From Sphingomonas bacterium (GTDB lineage Bacteria > Pseudomonadota > Alphaproteobacteria > Sphingomonadales > Sphingomonadaceae): DNA of 64,000 bases. Under the pieces are notes generated by a model that made no database searches, had not been told where the DNA came from, and was given only the letters and a program-made list of their open reading frames with translations. Numbering within the stretch: the stretch's first letter is position 1; the number at the start of each line of letters is the position of its first letter. The position numbers and the translations under genes are program-made. The stretch is from assembly GCF_903642285.1 (NCBI RefSeq), contig NZ_CAHJWJ010000009.1, forward strand, positions 40,772 to 104,771. Reading direction: 5' to 3'. Shown here in pieces: positions 55,488 to 63,989 of the stretch.

Positions 55488-55837
55488 GTCCGCCGGCCGT
55501 CATGCTCGTCCGCGATCCGGTCGATCAGGCCGCGTTCGACGAGCAGGGTGATATAGCGAAGCGCCGTTGCGGAGGATGACCGCGACCCGATGCAAACCGC
55601 GGTAACGCTAAGGTCGCGCCCGTCTTCGTCCGACAGGAACAGGTCGAGCAGGATATTCCAGGCGGGATCGGCAAACAGTCCCTTGCCCAGCGCAGACTGT
55701 CGCCGTGCGCCGATGGCATAGGCCAGCCGTGCGCGTTCCATCATCGCGGCAGTAGCGACCAGCCGGTCGGGCCGGTGCCGCCGGTAATCGCCGCCGTGCC
55801 GCATTCGGCGCTCGGTCGCGTTCGACAAAATCGTCAT
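55415..55837 (-). CDS. Winged-helix protein, MarR-like
   Basis: 140 residues. Basic N-terminus, then a winged helix: DLSVTAVCIGSRSSSATALRYITLLVERGLIDRIADEHDGRRTYVRL reads as recognition helix and wing. Possibly regulates the neighbouring inositol genes; convergent with them and overlapping their 3' end by 73 bases, so transcripts would be mutually antisense there. Confidence 0.78.
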   Translation of the reverse strand: MTILSNATERRMRHGGDYRRHRPDRLVATAAMMERARLAYAIGARRQSALGKGLFADPAWNILLDLFLSDEDGRDLSVTAVCIGSRSSSATALRYITLLVERGLIDRIADEHDGRRTYVRLTAKGWNAMVTLFEDERAAD

Positions 55838-55870
55838 TGGAAATGCTTTCGGATTGCTAAGGCGGGCGGA

Positions 55871-56314
55871 TCAGCGGACGCTCCAATCCAGATCGGAACC
55901 CGCCACCGCGAGACGCCGCTGATGCCGAAGCGTCGCGGCCGCCAGAATAAGAACCATCGGGTAGCTCCAGACCGAAAGCAGTATGGCGTACGCCATGCTC
56001 ACGACGGACGGATCGATCGCCTTCGCGATATGCGCACCCGCCCCGAGCGCCTGAAGCGCCGAGAGCCAGATCGGCCAGAACCGATCCGCGTAGAGCGCCA
56101 GCGTCACGAGCGCCACGAGCAGCACGACATCGACCGCCAGGATGCCGATCTCGATCCCGAAATAGGGTGCCACGGAGCCGAGAAAGAATATACGCGTCAA
56201 CAGCGCCGCGACCAGCAGCAAGCCCCCGGCCAGTCGTTCCGGTGCCCCGCCCCGCACGAAAGCGTAGAGCGACGCCAGCAATTGGATCAGGTTGAAGACA
56301 ACGATATAGACCAT
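55871..56314 (-). CDS. Four-TM membrane protein, hypothetical
   Basis: 147 residues from the ATG at 56314; upstream frame is open but low in membrane character. Hydrophobic segments at about 2-20, 26-46, 53-75 and 100-125. Not recognised. In a minus-strand group with a small helical protein and HTH-membrane protein. Confidence 0.6.
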   Translation of the reverse strand: MVYIVVFNLIQLLASLYAFVRGGAPERLAGGLLLVAALLTRIFFLGSVAPYFGIEIGILAVDVVLLVALVTLALYADRFWPIWLSALQALGAGAHIAKAIDPSVVSMAYAILLSVWSYPMVLILAAATLRHQRRLAVAGSDLDWSVR

Positions 56315-56366
56315 CGACGCGACGGTGGCAGGCGGCGGATCGCAGGACCGGCCGCCTGCCGAACCT

Positions 56367-56708
56367 TCAGGCCACGGCCGCAAGCATGACGGCCGGATGT
56401 TCGTCGATCGACGCGGGCGGACATCCTTCCGCGCCATAACCGCGCAATCCGATGGCGCCCTTCGTATCGAACAGCGCGCGATGCGCCTCCACCATGCGCT
56501 GGCGTGCGCGGACCAGATCGGCTGCCGCATCGGACAGGAGCTGGAGCGCGTCGAGTCCCGTGGCGAGCGGCAGCTTTGCGGCGAGGCGTTGACGCATGAA
56601 CGTCGAAACGCATTCGCTGGTCAGCATCGCCGCCTCGTCGGCCGCCGCTTCCGCCTTGAGAAAATGTGCCGCCACGGTGTCCACGGCGTGCCGTCGTTCC
56701 TTGAGCAT
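56367..56708 (-). CDS. Small helical protein, hypothetical
   Basis: 113 residues from the ATG at 56708 with GGGGGAAG 5 bases upstream. Mostly helical and Ala-rich (AEAAADEAAMLTSECVSTFMRQRLAAKL); its Q/D/H-containing body resembles short sphingomonad proteins of unknown function. No domain recognised. Confidence 0.6.
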   Translation of the reverse strand: MLKERRHAVDTVAAHFLKAEAAADEAAMLTSECVSTFMRQRLAAKLPLATGLDALQLLSDAAADLVRARQRMVEAHRALFDTKGAIGLRGYGAEGCPPASIDEHPAVMLAAVA

Positions 56709-56756
56709 GTGTCTTCCCCCCACGAGCGGCAATGCCGCTTCCCCGCCGTCGATAGG

Positions 56757-57296
56757 TCAGCGGCGTGCGGGCCGGTGGTCCTTAACGATGCCAGACAGCG
56801 TCACCGCCATGTTCAGCACCGCAACCGAAGACACCGCCACGAACAGCGTTACCGCCATGATCACACCGAGCCGTTGCAGCACGGTCAGGTCATTGCGGGT
56901 CCTGCCGCCGACCCGGTGGCCGGGCGACGACAGCCCGATCAACCGGCGGACGAGCCACCACGGCTCGTCCTGCCCCATCTCTGGCAGGGAAAAGGCCGCG
57001 GGGGGAAGGTCGATCGGATCGCATGGCAGCCGATCGGACGTGCCGTCCTCCGCGACTGACTCGGGCTCGGCGAAAGGCGTACCTTCGGTCATGGCCAGCG
57101 CCCGCGCTGCGGCGAAACGAGACCGCGCACCGAGGATCTGGACCGCGCGTTCGATCCGCTTGTCGACTGCAGAGGGAGACACGCCGAGCAAATGGGCGAT
57201 CTCCTTGGAATTATGATGCGTCGCGACCAGCCGCAGGCACGCCCGCTGCGGCTCGGTCAGCGAATCCGTCATGACGCGCATGGCAAGCTTGTCCAT
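56757..57296 (-). CDS. Membrane-tethered LuxR/sigma-type HTH protein
   Basis: 179 residues. N-terminal HTH of LuxR/sigma region 4 type (residues about 12-60: LTEPQRACLRLVATHHNSKE...HLLGVSPSAVDKRIERAVQ). A loose Pro/Asp-rich linker leads to a single membrane span at about 143-167 near the C-terminus. No receiver domain is present. DNA binding while anchored in the inner membrane is likely, as in ToxR-like or anti-sigma-coupled regulators, though the HTH type is different. Target unknown. Confidence 0.78.
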   Translation of the reverse strand: MDKLAMRVMTDSLTEPQRACLRLVATHHNSKEIAHLLGVSPSAVDKRIERAVQILGARSRFAAARALAMTEGTPFAEPESVAEDGTSDRLPCDPIDLPPAAFSLPEMGQDEPWWLVRRLIGLSSPGHRVGGRTRNDLTVLQRLGVIMAVTLFVAVSSVAVLNMAVTLSGIVKDHRPARR

Positions 57297-57370
57297 CCGC
57301 GCAAGCTGCTGTGGGTCGATTTATATTGCAAGATCGTTCTTTCCCATCTTCTTACGGCGGGAAAGCGCCC

Positions 57371-58765
57371 TCATCGAACCGGTTCGACGGGGTCGTGGAT
57401 CACCCAGGTGCCGCGGCGGCGCAGGACGCACAGATAGTATGCGGCGGAGAGCAGGACCTGCGCCAGCGTCGCGATCAGGCTGGGTCGACCTTCGTCCGGG
57501 TCGAGCCAGCTGGTGTAGACGACATAGCCGAGCGCGAGGATCGTCAGGACCGGAGCGACGGGGTAGAACGGCATCCGGAATGGCGCATGGTCGGTCGCAC
57601 CGGTATGCCGTCCGACCATCGCCGCCAGCGCGATACCCGCATAGATCGCGATGAGCCCCGCACCGCTCAGCACCAGCAGCAGGGTCAGCGGCAGGAAGCA
57701 GCAGAGCATGCCGATCCCCCCGACCAACAGCGTCGCGAGCCATGGCGAATCGAAGCGCGGATGGATCGCCAGCATCCACCGGTCGACCGGCCGCCCCCAG
57801 GCACCATCGCGTCCGGTGCTGTAGAAGAACCGCGCGCAGGCCAGGATACATGCGATCGACGCGTTGATGATCGCGATGACGACGCCGACCGCCATCCACC
57901 CCGCCAGCACTGACCCGCTGCGCGCGACGACCATCGTCCCGAACGGGTCCTCCGACGTAAAACTGGCCGCCAGATCGGGTGCCCCGACCAGCAAGGCCGC
58001 GATCGGCAGCGCCTCCAGCAGCAGCGTCGCGACGAGGGCGAGCATCACCGCACGCCCGATCCGGTTCGGCGCGTCGTGCAACTCCTCGCCGAAATATACC
58101 GCGGAGCCATAGCCGTTGAGCGCGAAGATCGCGATCGAGGTCGCCAACCCGATCGAGGCCGGCGATGCGGCGATCAGCCCCTGCCCCGCCGGCATGACCG
58201 GGTGGAGCAGCAGCGCGGCGAACGAATTGATCGGATGTGCGAACCCCAGCGCGGCGACGACCAGCAGCGCGAGCATCTCGATGGCCAGGAAGACACCCGT
58301 GACGACGGCGTTGACGCGGATGTTGAGCAGACCGACGATCGTCGACAGCCCGACGACCGCGATCGCGACGGGTACCTGCGGCAGACCGGGCATCACCGTC
58401 GACAGCACCGCGCTGACCCCCAGCCCGAGAACGGGCGGGAAGAGGAGGTTGTTGAAGACGTTGACCCCGAGCATCACGAAGCCCGCCAGCGGCCCGAGCG
58501 TTCGCGCGACCTGGACATATTCGCCCCCGGCGATCGGCCAGACCGAGGAAAGTTCGGCATAAACGAACGCGGTGGCGACGCAGACGACCCCTGCCAGTGC
58601 CAACGCCCAGATCGTCCCGCTGCCGGCGGCGTGGAGCATGCCCGGCACGATGACGAAAACCGACGACGCCGGCGTCGCGACCGACAGCGTGAGGAACAGC
58701 ACGCCGAGCAGACCGAGCGAGCGCGACAAGGGCCGGACGACCGGTACGATCTGACTGTCGAGCAA
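57371..58765 (-). CDS. APC family amino acid permease
   Basis: 464 residues, about 12 membrane spans. Early spans contain TLSVATPASSVFVIVPGM and WPIAGGEYVQVARTLGP, the unwound TM1/TM6-type substrate region of the APC superfamily. Probable amino acid or polyamine permease. The TTG start at 58765 lies 4 bases after a GGGGGG ribosome site buried in a strong hairpin. Confidence 0.88.
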   Translation of the reverse strand: MLDSQIVPVVRPLSRSLGLLGVLFLTLSVATPASSVFVIVPGMLHAAGSGTIWALALAGVVCVATAFVYAELSSVWPIAGGEYVQVARTLGPLAGFVMLGVNVFNNLLFPPVLGLGVSAVLSTVMPGLPQVPVAIAVVGLSTIVGLLNIRVNAVVTGVFLAIEMLALLVVAALGFAHPINSFAALLLHPVMPAGQGLIAASPASIGLATSIAIFALNGYGSAVYFGEELHDAPNRIGRAVMLALVATLLLEALPIAALLVGAPDLAASFTSEDPFGTMVVARSGSVLAGWMAVGVVIAIINASIACILACARFFYSTGRDGAWGRPVDRWMLAIHPRFDSPWLATLLVGGIGMLCCFLPLTLLLVLSGAGLIAIYAGIALAAMVGRHTGATDHAPFRMPFYPVAPVLTILALGYVVYTSWLDPDEGRPSLIATLAQVLLSAAYYLCVLRRRGTWVIHDPVEPVR

Positions 58766-58769
58766 TGGT

Positions 58770-58801
58770 CCCCCCGGGCCGTCTCCACGGCCGCCCGGGG
58801 G
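58770..58801 (-). promoter_or_regulatory. Leader hairpin masking the APC permease ribosome site
   Basis: On the minus strand, 5' arm CCCCCGGGC... pairs with ...CCCGGGGGG: an 8-bp GC stem, a 3-base bulge, 4 further pairs and a 4-base loop. The SD-like GGGGGG forms the 3' arm and ends 4 bases before the TTG start. It may limit translation, or may be a terminator remnant. Confidence 0.55.
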
Positions 58802-58939
58802 TCATAGGCAATGTTGGGCGATGTGCGAAGCCCCGTGCCGGCGTGGCGTCGATCGATGTCCGCACCGCGCCGTCACTGGCGTCCCGGGGCCGCCGCGTGC
58901 ATGCTCGCAATCGGACAGCGAACAGGGAGAACGCCGGTG

Positions 58940-59992
58940 ATGCACAAGGCTCGACAAATGCTGCTGGCGGGGACCGTAGCCCTCTTCGCCGGCGGTCCGG
59001 CAATCGCCGGTACGTACGAACTGAAACCCACGCCGCAGACGGTCGCCTGGGGGCATTACGACGCCGCGGACAAGCCGGTAATGACGGTCAGGTCGGGCGA
59101 TACCGTCGTCGTCCACACGCTGCTGACCAACAGCCCGACGGGACTCGAGAAGGCCGGGGTCGCGCCCGGCGACGTCGAGCCGGCACTGCGCGCGGTGTTC
59201 GACGGCGTCCCCGCCGCCGCCCGGGGGCCGGGCGGGCACATCCTGACCGGGCCGATCGCGATCGCGGACGCGGAGCCGGGCGACGTGCTGGAGATACGGA
59301 TCAAGCGGATCGATCTCGCCATCCCCTATGCATATAACGCATTCCGCTACGGTGCCGGGTTCCTGACCGACGATTTTCCCTATGCCCGCATGAAGATCGT
59401 GCCGCTCGACAAAACGCGCATGATCGGGCGGTTCGCGCCCGGCGTCGATGTGCCGCTGCATCCGTTCTTCGGCAGCATGGGCGTCGCGCCACCCCCCGCA
59501 TTCGGACGCTATGATTCCGCACCGCCGACGATCAACGGCGGCAACATGGACGACAAGGCACTGGTCGCCGGCACGACGCTGTTCCTGCCCGTCTATGCAC
59601 CGGGGGCGTTGTTCCAGGTCGGCGACGGGCATGCCGCGCAAGGCAATGGCGAGGTCGACATCACCGCGCTCGAGACGTCGTTGGTCGGCACCTTCCAGTT
59701 CGTGCTTCACAAGCATGTCACCCCCGCCCCAGGGGCGCCGACGCCGCCAATCTACCCCCGTGCGGAGACACCCGACGCGTACATCGCGATGGGCTTCGAC
59801 GACGACCTGTCGAACGCGACGCGAAAGGCGCTACGCAACATGATCGATTTCCTGGTGGCGCAAAAAGGCATGACCCGGGACGACGCCTATATGCTCGTCA
59901 GCGTGGCCGGCGACGTCGAAGTGACCGAACTGGTGGATCGCAACAAGGGCGTGCATGTAATGTTGCGAAAGGCGTTGTTCGCGGCACGCTGA
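58940..59992 (+). CDS. Acetamidase/formamidase family protein, periplasmic
   Basis: 350 residues from the ATG at 58940. A signal peptide (ARQMLLAGTVALFAGGPAIAG) precedes an FmdA/AmdA fold: GGHILTGPIAIADAEPGDVLEIRI and GDGHAAQGNGEVDITALE carry the conserved metal and catalytic residues. Hydrolyses small amides in characterised relatives; export to the periplasm suggests a different substrate from cytoplasmic formamidases. Divergent from the APC permease. Confidence 0.9.
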   Translation: MHKARQMLLAGTVALFAGGPAIAGTYELKPTPQTVAWGHYDAADKPVMTVRSGDTVVVHTLLTNSPTGLEKAGVAPGDVEPALRAVFDGVPAAARGPGGHILTGPIAIADAEPGDVLEIRIKRIDLAIPYAYNAFRYGAGFLTDDFPYARMKIVPLDKTRMIGRFAPGVDVPLHPFFGSMGVAPPPAFGRYDSAPPTINGGNMDDKALVAGTTLFLPVYAPGALFQVGDGHAAQGNGEVDITALETSLVGTFQFVLHKHVTPAPGAPTPPIYPRAETPDAYIAMGFDDDLSNATRKALRNMIDFLVAQKGMTRDDAYMLVSVAGDVEVTELVDRNKGVHVMLRKALFAAR

Positions 59993-60064
59993 CGGAACAT
60001 CGCGGTAAAGCGGAACGTACAATGCCCTGACGCGGCGTCGCTTGCCGCAAACGGGGATTGCAGC

Positions 60065-60514
60065 ATGGCCACGACCTATCCGAAATACCCGTCCGGTGCC
60101 GGGTGGCATCCGATCCATGGACTGCTCGCCGCCTATCCGATCGCCTGCTTCACCGGTGCCTTCCTGACCGACATCGCCTATGCCGAAACCTACAACATGC
60201 AATGGGCGAACTTCTCGATCTGGCTGATCACCGCCGGGCTGGTGATGGGTGTGCTGGCGGCGGTCGTCGGCATCGTAGATTTCGTCGCGAGCAAGCGCGT
60301 GCGCGCGCATCGGCCGGGCTGGTTTCATTCCGTCGGCAACGCACTGGTCCTGCTGCTCTCGCTGTGGAATGCGTTCGTCCACAGCCGCGATGCGTACACT
60401 TCGGTCGTGCCCATGGGAATTATCCTGTCCGGGATCGTGACGGTCCTCGTGCTCGTCACCGCGTGGATCGGCAATTCGATCGTCTATCGCCAACAGGCCG
60501 GAGGTGTCCGCTGA
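60065..60514 (+). CDS. DUF2231 membrane protein
   Basis: 149 residues with four membrane spans (about 18-40, 50-74, 85-105, 113-135). HPIHGLLAAYPIACFTGAFLTD matches DUF2231 proteins, which are often beside heme or quinone-linked dehydrogenases. Its stop overlaps the start of the PQQ-type dehydrogenase by one base, suggesting it anchors or serves that enzyme. Confidence 0.88.
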   Translation: MATTYPKYPSGAGWHPIHGLLAAYPIACFTGAFLTDIAYAETYNMQWANFSIWLITAGLVMGVLAAVVGIVDFVASKRVRAHRPGWFHSVGNALVLLLSLWNAFVHSRDAYTSVVPMGIILSGIVTVLVLVTAWIGNSIVYRQQAGGVR

Positions 60515-61836
60515 TGTCCGCCAATCATCCTGTCGCCGCCTTGTGGCGGCTCGCGCTCGGTACCGGGCTGGTCGCACTCGCAGCGTGCGGCGGATCGAGC
60601 AAGATGGATGCGATGACCCAGGTCGGCCCGAACCCGCCGCTGCCGGAGCAGAACCAGTATCTCGTCCCGCCGATGCACGTCGCGCCGGTCGATCGGTGGA
60701 AGGACGGCGCGATGCCGGTCGTCGCGCCGGGGCTGAAGATCGCCCCGTTGGCGACCGGCTTCTCGCATCCGCGGTCGCTCTACGTCCTGCCCGACGGCGA
60801 CGTCCTGGTCGTCGAGAGCAGCGGTCCCCCCGCCCCGGTGAACCGGCCCAAGGAACTCATAATGGGGTTCGTCCAGATGTTCGCCGGTGCGGGTGCGAAG
60901 GGCGCGCAGCGGATCACGTTGCTGCGCGATACCGATGGCGACGGAAAACCCGACGTCCGAACGATTTTCATCGATCATCTGAACTCGCCGTTCGGTGTGG
61001 CGCTGGTCGGCGGCGACCTGTATGTCGCCAACACCGACGCGATCGTCCGTTTTCCCTATAAGACCGGCCAGACGACGATAACCGCCCCCGGTACCGAGCT
61101 GACCGCACTACCCGGTGGGCCGATCGACCATCACTGGACCAAGAGTCTCGCCGCCAGCCCCGACGGCACGAAGCTGTATGTCGGCATCGGATCGAACAGC
61201 AACATCACCGAAAACGGCATTGGAGCAGAACTGGGCCGCGCCGATATCTGGGAGGTCGATCGGGCGTCCGGCGCACACCGCATCTTCGCCAGCGGGCTCC
61301 GCAATCCCAACGGCCTGTCCTGGGAACCGCATACCAAGCAGCTATGGGCGGTCGTCAACGAACGCGACGAACTCGGGCCGAACCTGGTTCCCGATTACAT
61401 GACGTCAGTTAAGGACGGTGCGTTCTATGGCTGGCCATACAGCTATTGGGGGCAGCACGTCGATCCGCGCGTGATGCCACGGCGGCCCGATCTGGTGGCG
61501 AAGGCGATCCTCCCCGACTACAGCCTTAGTTCGCATGTCGCGCCGTTGGGCATGACCTTCTACGGATCGGCGAACCTGCCGGTGCAGTATCGCGGCGGTG
61601 CGTTCGTCGGCGAACATGGCAGCTGGGATCGCAACCCGCTGAACGGCTACAAGGTCGTGTACATTCCTTTCGCCGGCGGCAAGCCCGCAGGCAAGACGCA
61701 GGACGTCGTCACCGGGTTCGTCGGCCCCAACGGCAAGGCGCATGGCCGGCCGGTCGGGCTTGCGGTCGACAAGGCGGGCGCGCTGCTGATCGCGGACGAT
61801 CTGGGCGACACCGTCTGGCGCGTCACCGGCGGCTGA
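60514..61836 (+). CDS. PQQ-dependent sugar dehydrogenase-type lipoprotein (sorbosone dehydrogenase family)
   Basis: 440 residues. Lipoprotein signal peptide ending ALAACG with C25 lipidated, then a six-bladed soluble glucose/sorbosone dehydrogenase-like propeller: FSHPRSLYVLPDGDVLVVES, DHHWTKSLAASPDGTKLYVGIG, ASGLRNPNGLSWEP, and VGEHGSWDRNPLNGYKV. Oxidises a sugar or alcohol on the periplasmic face. Coupled to DUF2231. Confidence 0.9.
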   Translation: MSANHPVAALWRLALGTGLVALAACGGSSKMDAMTQVGPNPPLPEQNQYLVPPMHVAPVDRWKDGAMPVVAPGLKIAPLATGFSHPRSLYVLPDGDVLVVESSGPPAPVNRPKELIMGFVQMFAGAGAKGAQRITLLRDTDGDGKPDVRTIFIDHLNSPFGVALVGGDLYVANTDAIVRFPYKTGQTTITAPGTELTALPGGPIDHHWTKSLAASPDGTKLYVGIGSNSNITENGIGAELGRADIWEVDRASGAHRIFASGLRNPNGLSWEPHTKQLWAVVNERDELGPNLVPDYMTSVKDGAFYGWPYSYWGQHVDPRVMPRRPDLVAKAILPDYSLSSHVAPLGMTFYGSANLPVQYRGGAFVGEHGSWDRNPLNGYKVVYIPFAGGKPAGKTQDVVTGFVGPNGKAHGRPVGLAVDKAGALLIADDLGDTVWRVTGG

Positions 61837-61840
61837 CGCC

Positions 61841-61876
61841 GGACAGCCCCGCCCCGGTCGAGCGGCGGGGCTGTCC
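61841..61876. terminator. Bidirectional terminator hairpin
   Basis: A perfect 13-bp stem: GGACAGCCCCGCC (61841-61853) pairs with GGCGGGGCTGTCC (61864-61876), loop of 10 bases. It lies exactly between the convergent dehydrogenase and GH130 genes. No U-run on either side, so termination strength is unproven. Confidence 0.75.
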
Positions 61877-61878
61877 GA

Positions 61879-63159
61879 TCACACCATCGCGGCAAGAAGA
61901 TCGTCGATAGAGAGCGTGGCCAATGTCGTGAAATAGTCGGCGACGCCGTAGGGCAGCAGCAGCCTTCGCCCGTTCGCGAGCGATCCGCAGCTATAGACGA
62001 CATTTGGGACATAGCCGTCCCTTTCCCCCGGGCTCGGCTCGACGATCGGTCTGGGGGTGCGCGCCAGAACCTTCGACGGGTCGTCCTTGTCGAGCAAGGC
62101 CGCCCCCATGCAATAATTGCGCACCGTCCCGACGCCGTGCGTCAGCACCAGCCAGCCCTCGTCGATCTCGATCGGCGACCCGCAATTGCCCATCTGGACG
62201 AATTCCCACGGGTATCTGGGCTCGATCAGCTTGTGTCCGCCCTCCCAGTGGCGGATATCGTCCGACATCATGAGCCAGATATTCTCGCTGTCCTGACGCG
62301 ACAGCATCGCGTAGCGGCCGCCGACCTTGCGTGGAAACAATGCCATGCCCTTCGCCGCCGCCGCATTACCGGTCATCGGGCGCAGGTTGAAGGTCAGGAA
62401 ATCGTCGGTTTCCAGTAACTCGGACCGTGCCTCCAGCCCGTTGAATGCGGTGTAGGTACCAAAATACTGCGTCTTGCCTTCGTCCTCGAACCGGACCAAG
62501 CGCATGTCCTCGATGCCCTGCCTCTGGCTGGGTGTGAGCGGAAACAGCACGGGCGTCGCCGATCCGACGTCGTTCGGCCAGCGCAGGGTCGTCTGATCCT
62601 GCTCGACGTCGCGCTGGTCGATGATCGGCGCGACCGAGATCGGGCGGGGGTCCTTTACCGTAACGCGGTCATCCGCATCCCACAGGCCGGCGCGAAACGT
62701 GACGGAGGACACATGGCCCTCCCCGATCGCGCGCAGCGACATCACGAACTTCACGGCCCCGGCCGGCGCATCCTTCTGGTCGGGATGGAGGACGATGCTC
62801 GGATTGAAGAGGGCAGCGGCCTCGTAGGAATATTCTTCGCAGAAATAGGCACCGATCAGCATGGCCTGATCGGTCCGCACCCCGTCGCAAGCAACGTCGA
62901 GCGCCTCGACCTCGTGAAACCGGCGCAACAACATATCGTCCACGTCGCGGTGGCGTTCATCGAGCGACTGGACGACGTTGCGGCGTTCCTCGGCCACCGC
63001 CGCCTCATCCATGGCGAGGATACGGTCGACGATGACCTGTGCCCGCGGGCGTGCGGGATCGCCGAACGCACCGGGGTATTCGGGGGCGAAGGGTCGCACG
63101 ATCGTTCGGGAAGGATCGGGTTTCAAGGTGACTTCGGTCGAGGTCAGGAGTTCGTTCAC
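61879..63159 (-). CDS. Glycoside hydrolase family 130 (beta-mannoside phosphorylase-type)
   Basis: 426 residues, five-bladed propeller of the GH130 type: GIEDMRLVRFEDEGKTQYFGTYTAFNG carries the conserved D/E and R; FPRKVGGRYAMLSRQDSENI and FVQMGNCGSPIEIDEGWLVLTHGVG follow. Catalyses phosphorolysis of beta-mannosides in known members. GTG start at 63159, SD-like GGAAGG upstream. No transporter or mannan-degrading neighbours. Confidence 0.9.
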   Translation of the reverse strand: MNELLTSTEVTLKPDPSRTIVRPFAPEYPGAFGDPARPRAQVIVDRILAMDEAAVAEERRNVVQSLDERHRDVDDMLLRRFHEVEALDVACDGVRTDQAMLIGAYFCEEYSYEAAALFNPSIVLHPDQKDAPAGAVKFVMSLRAIGEGHVSSVTFRAGLWDADDRVTVKDPRPISVAPIIDQRDVEQDQTTLRWPNDVGSATPVLFPLTPSQRQGIEDMRLVRFEDEGKTQYFGTYTAFNGLEARSELLETDDFLTFNLRPMTGNAAAAKGMALFPRKVGGRYAMLSRQDSENIWLMMSDDIRHWEGGHKLIEPRYPWEFVQMGNCGSPIEIDEGWLVLTHGVGTVRNYCMGAALLDKDDPSKVLARTPRPIVEPSPGERDGYVPNVVYSCGSLANGRRLLLPYGVADYFTTLATLSIDDLLAAMV

Positions 63160-63302
63160 GAAAGACCTTCCATTGGAATGCTGGCACGATGCGACGAACG
63201 TCCCATCGATCGGGTGCGAACGATCCTTCGCGCGCCACGGGCAACGCCGATATAGCGTAAAGCTTCAGCAATCATACAGGCCGACACGGCTATCGGCGGC
63301 AG

Positions 63303-63989
63303 ATGAACGCGCTGTCCGCCGCCGGCCTGTCCGGGCATGAGGCTTCCCTCGTCGTTACGCTGGCAACGCTATTGCTCGTCGTCGTGATCGCCAGTCGCCT
63401 GCCGATCATCGGGCGACTGGTCCGGATCGCGACATGGATCGGTCTGCTCGCGCTGCTGGTGATGGTGGTACAGGACCGCGGCCGGTTCGACCCCTATTTG
63501 TCGCATGTCGTTCGGCTATTGCGACTGGACGATCAGAGCGTGGTCGGCGACGAAGTCCGGATCGCGATGTCGCCGGACGGCCATTTCTGGGCACGCGCGC
63601 GGATCGACGGGGTCCAACGGCGGCGGCTGGTCGACAGCGGTGCAACCGTCACCGCGCTGTCCACCGGCACCGCGGCCGCGGCGGGGCTCGATGTCGGCGA
63701 TCCGATGTTCCCGATGGCGCTGCGCACCGCCAACGGCACGATCGCCGCGCAAACCGCGACGATCGGCACGCTGAGGCTCGGCGATGTCATCGCGCGCGAC
63801 CTGCCGGTCGTCGTCTCGCCAGCGTTCGGCGATACCGACGTGCTCGGGATGAACTTTCTTTCCCAGCTAAAGTCCTGGCGCGTTGAGGGTAACATATTGA
63901 TCCTGGTGCCACATCACCCGCAAAAAAAAGGCGATTATGTAGTTTGCAAACACGCAGAGCTTAGCGCAGCTTATTCCCCTTGCGAGTGA
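63303..63989 (+). CDS. Membrane-anchored retropepsin-like aspartic protease
   Basis: 228 residues. Two N-terminal hydrophobic segments (about 14-35, 40-56), then a clan AA single-lobe aspartic protease with the catalytic DSG at D111 (RLVDSGATVTALS) and the hydrophobic DVLGMNFL flap-partner region. Matches the alphaproteobacterial TIGR02281 family, probably a homodimer facing the periplasm. After the usual end (ILVPHHP) an unusual 22-residue tail follows an A8 run at about 63922; see findings. Confidence 0.85.
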   Translation: MNALSAAGLSGHEASLVVTLATLLLVVVIASRLPIIGRLVRIATWIGLLALLVMVVQDRGRFDPYLSHVVRLLRLDDQSVVGDEVRIAMSPDGHFWARARIDGVQRRRLVDSGATVTALSTGTAAAAGLDVGDPMFPMALRTANGTIAAQTATIGTLRLGDVIARDLPVVVSPAFGDTDVLGMNFLSQLKSWRVEGNILILVPHHPQKKGDYVVCKHAELSAAYSPCE

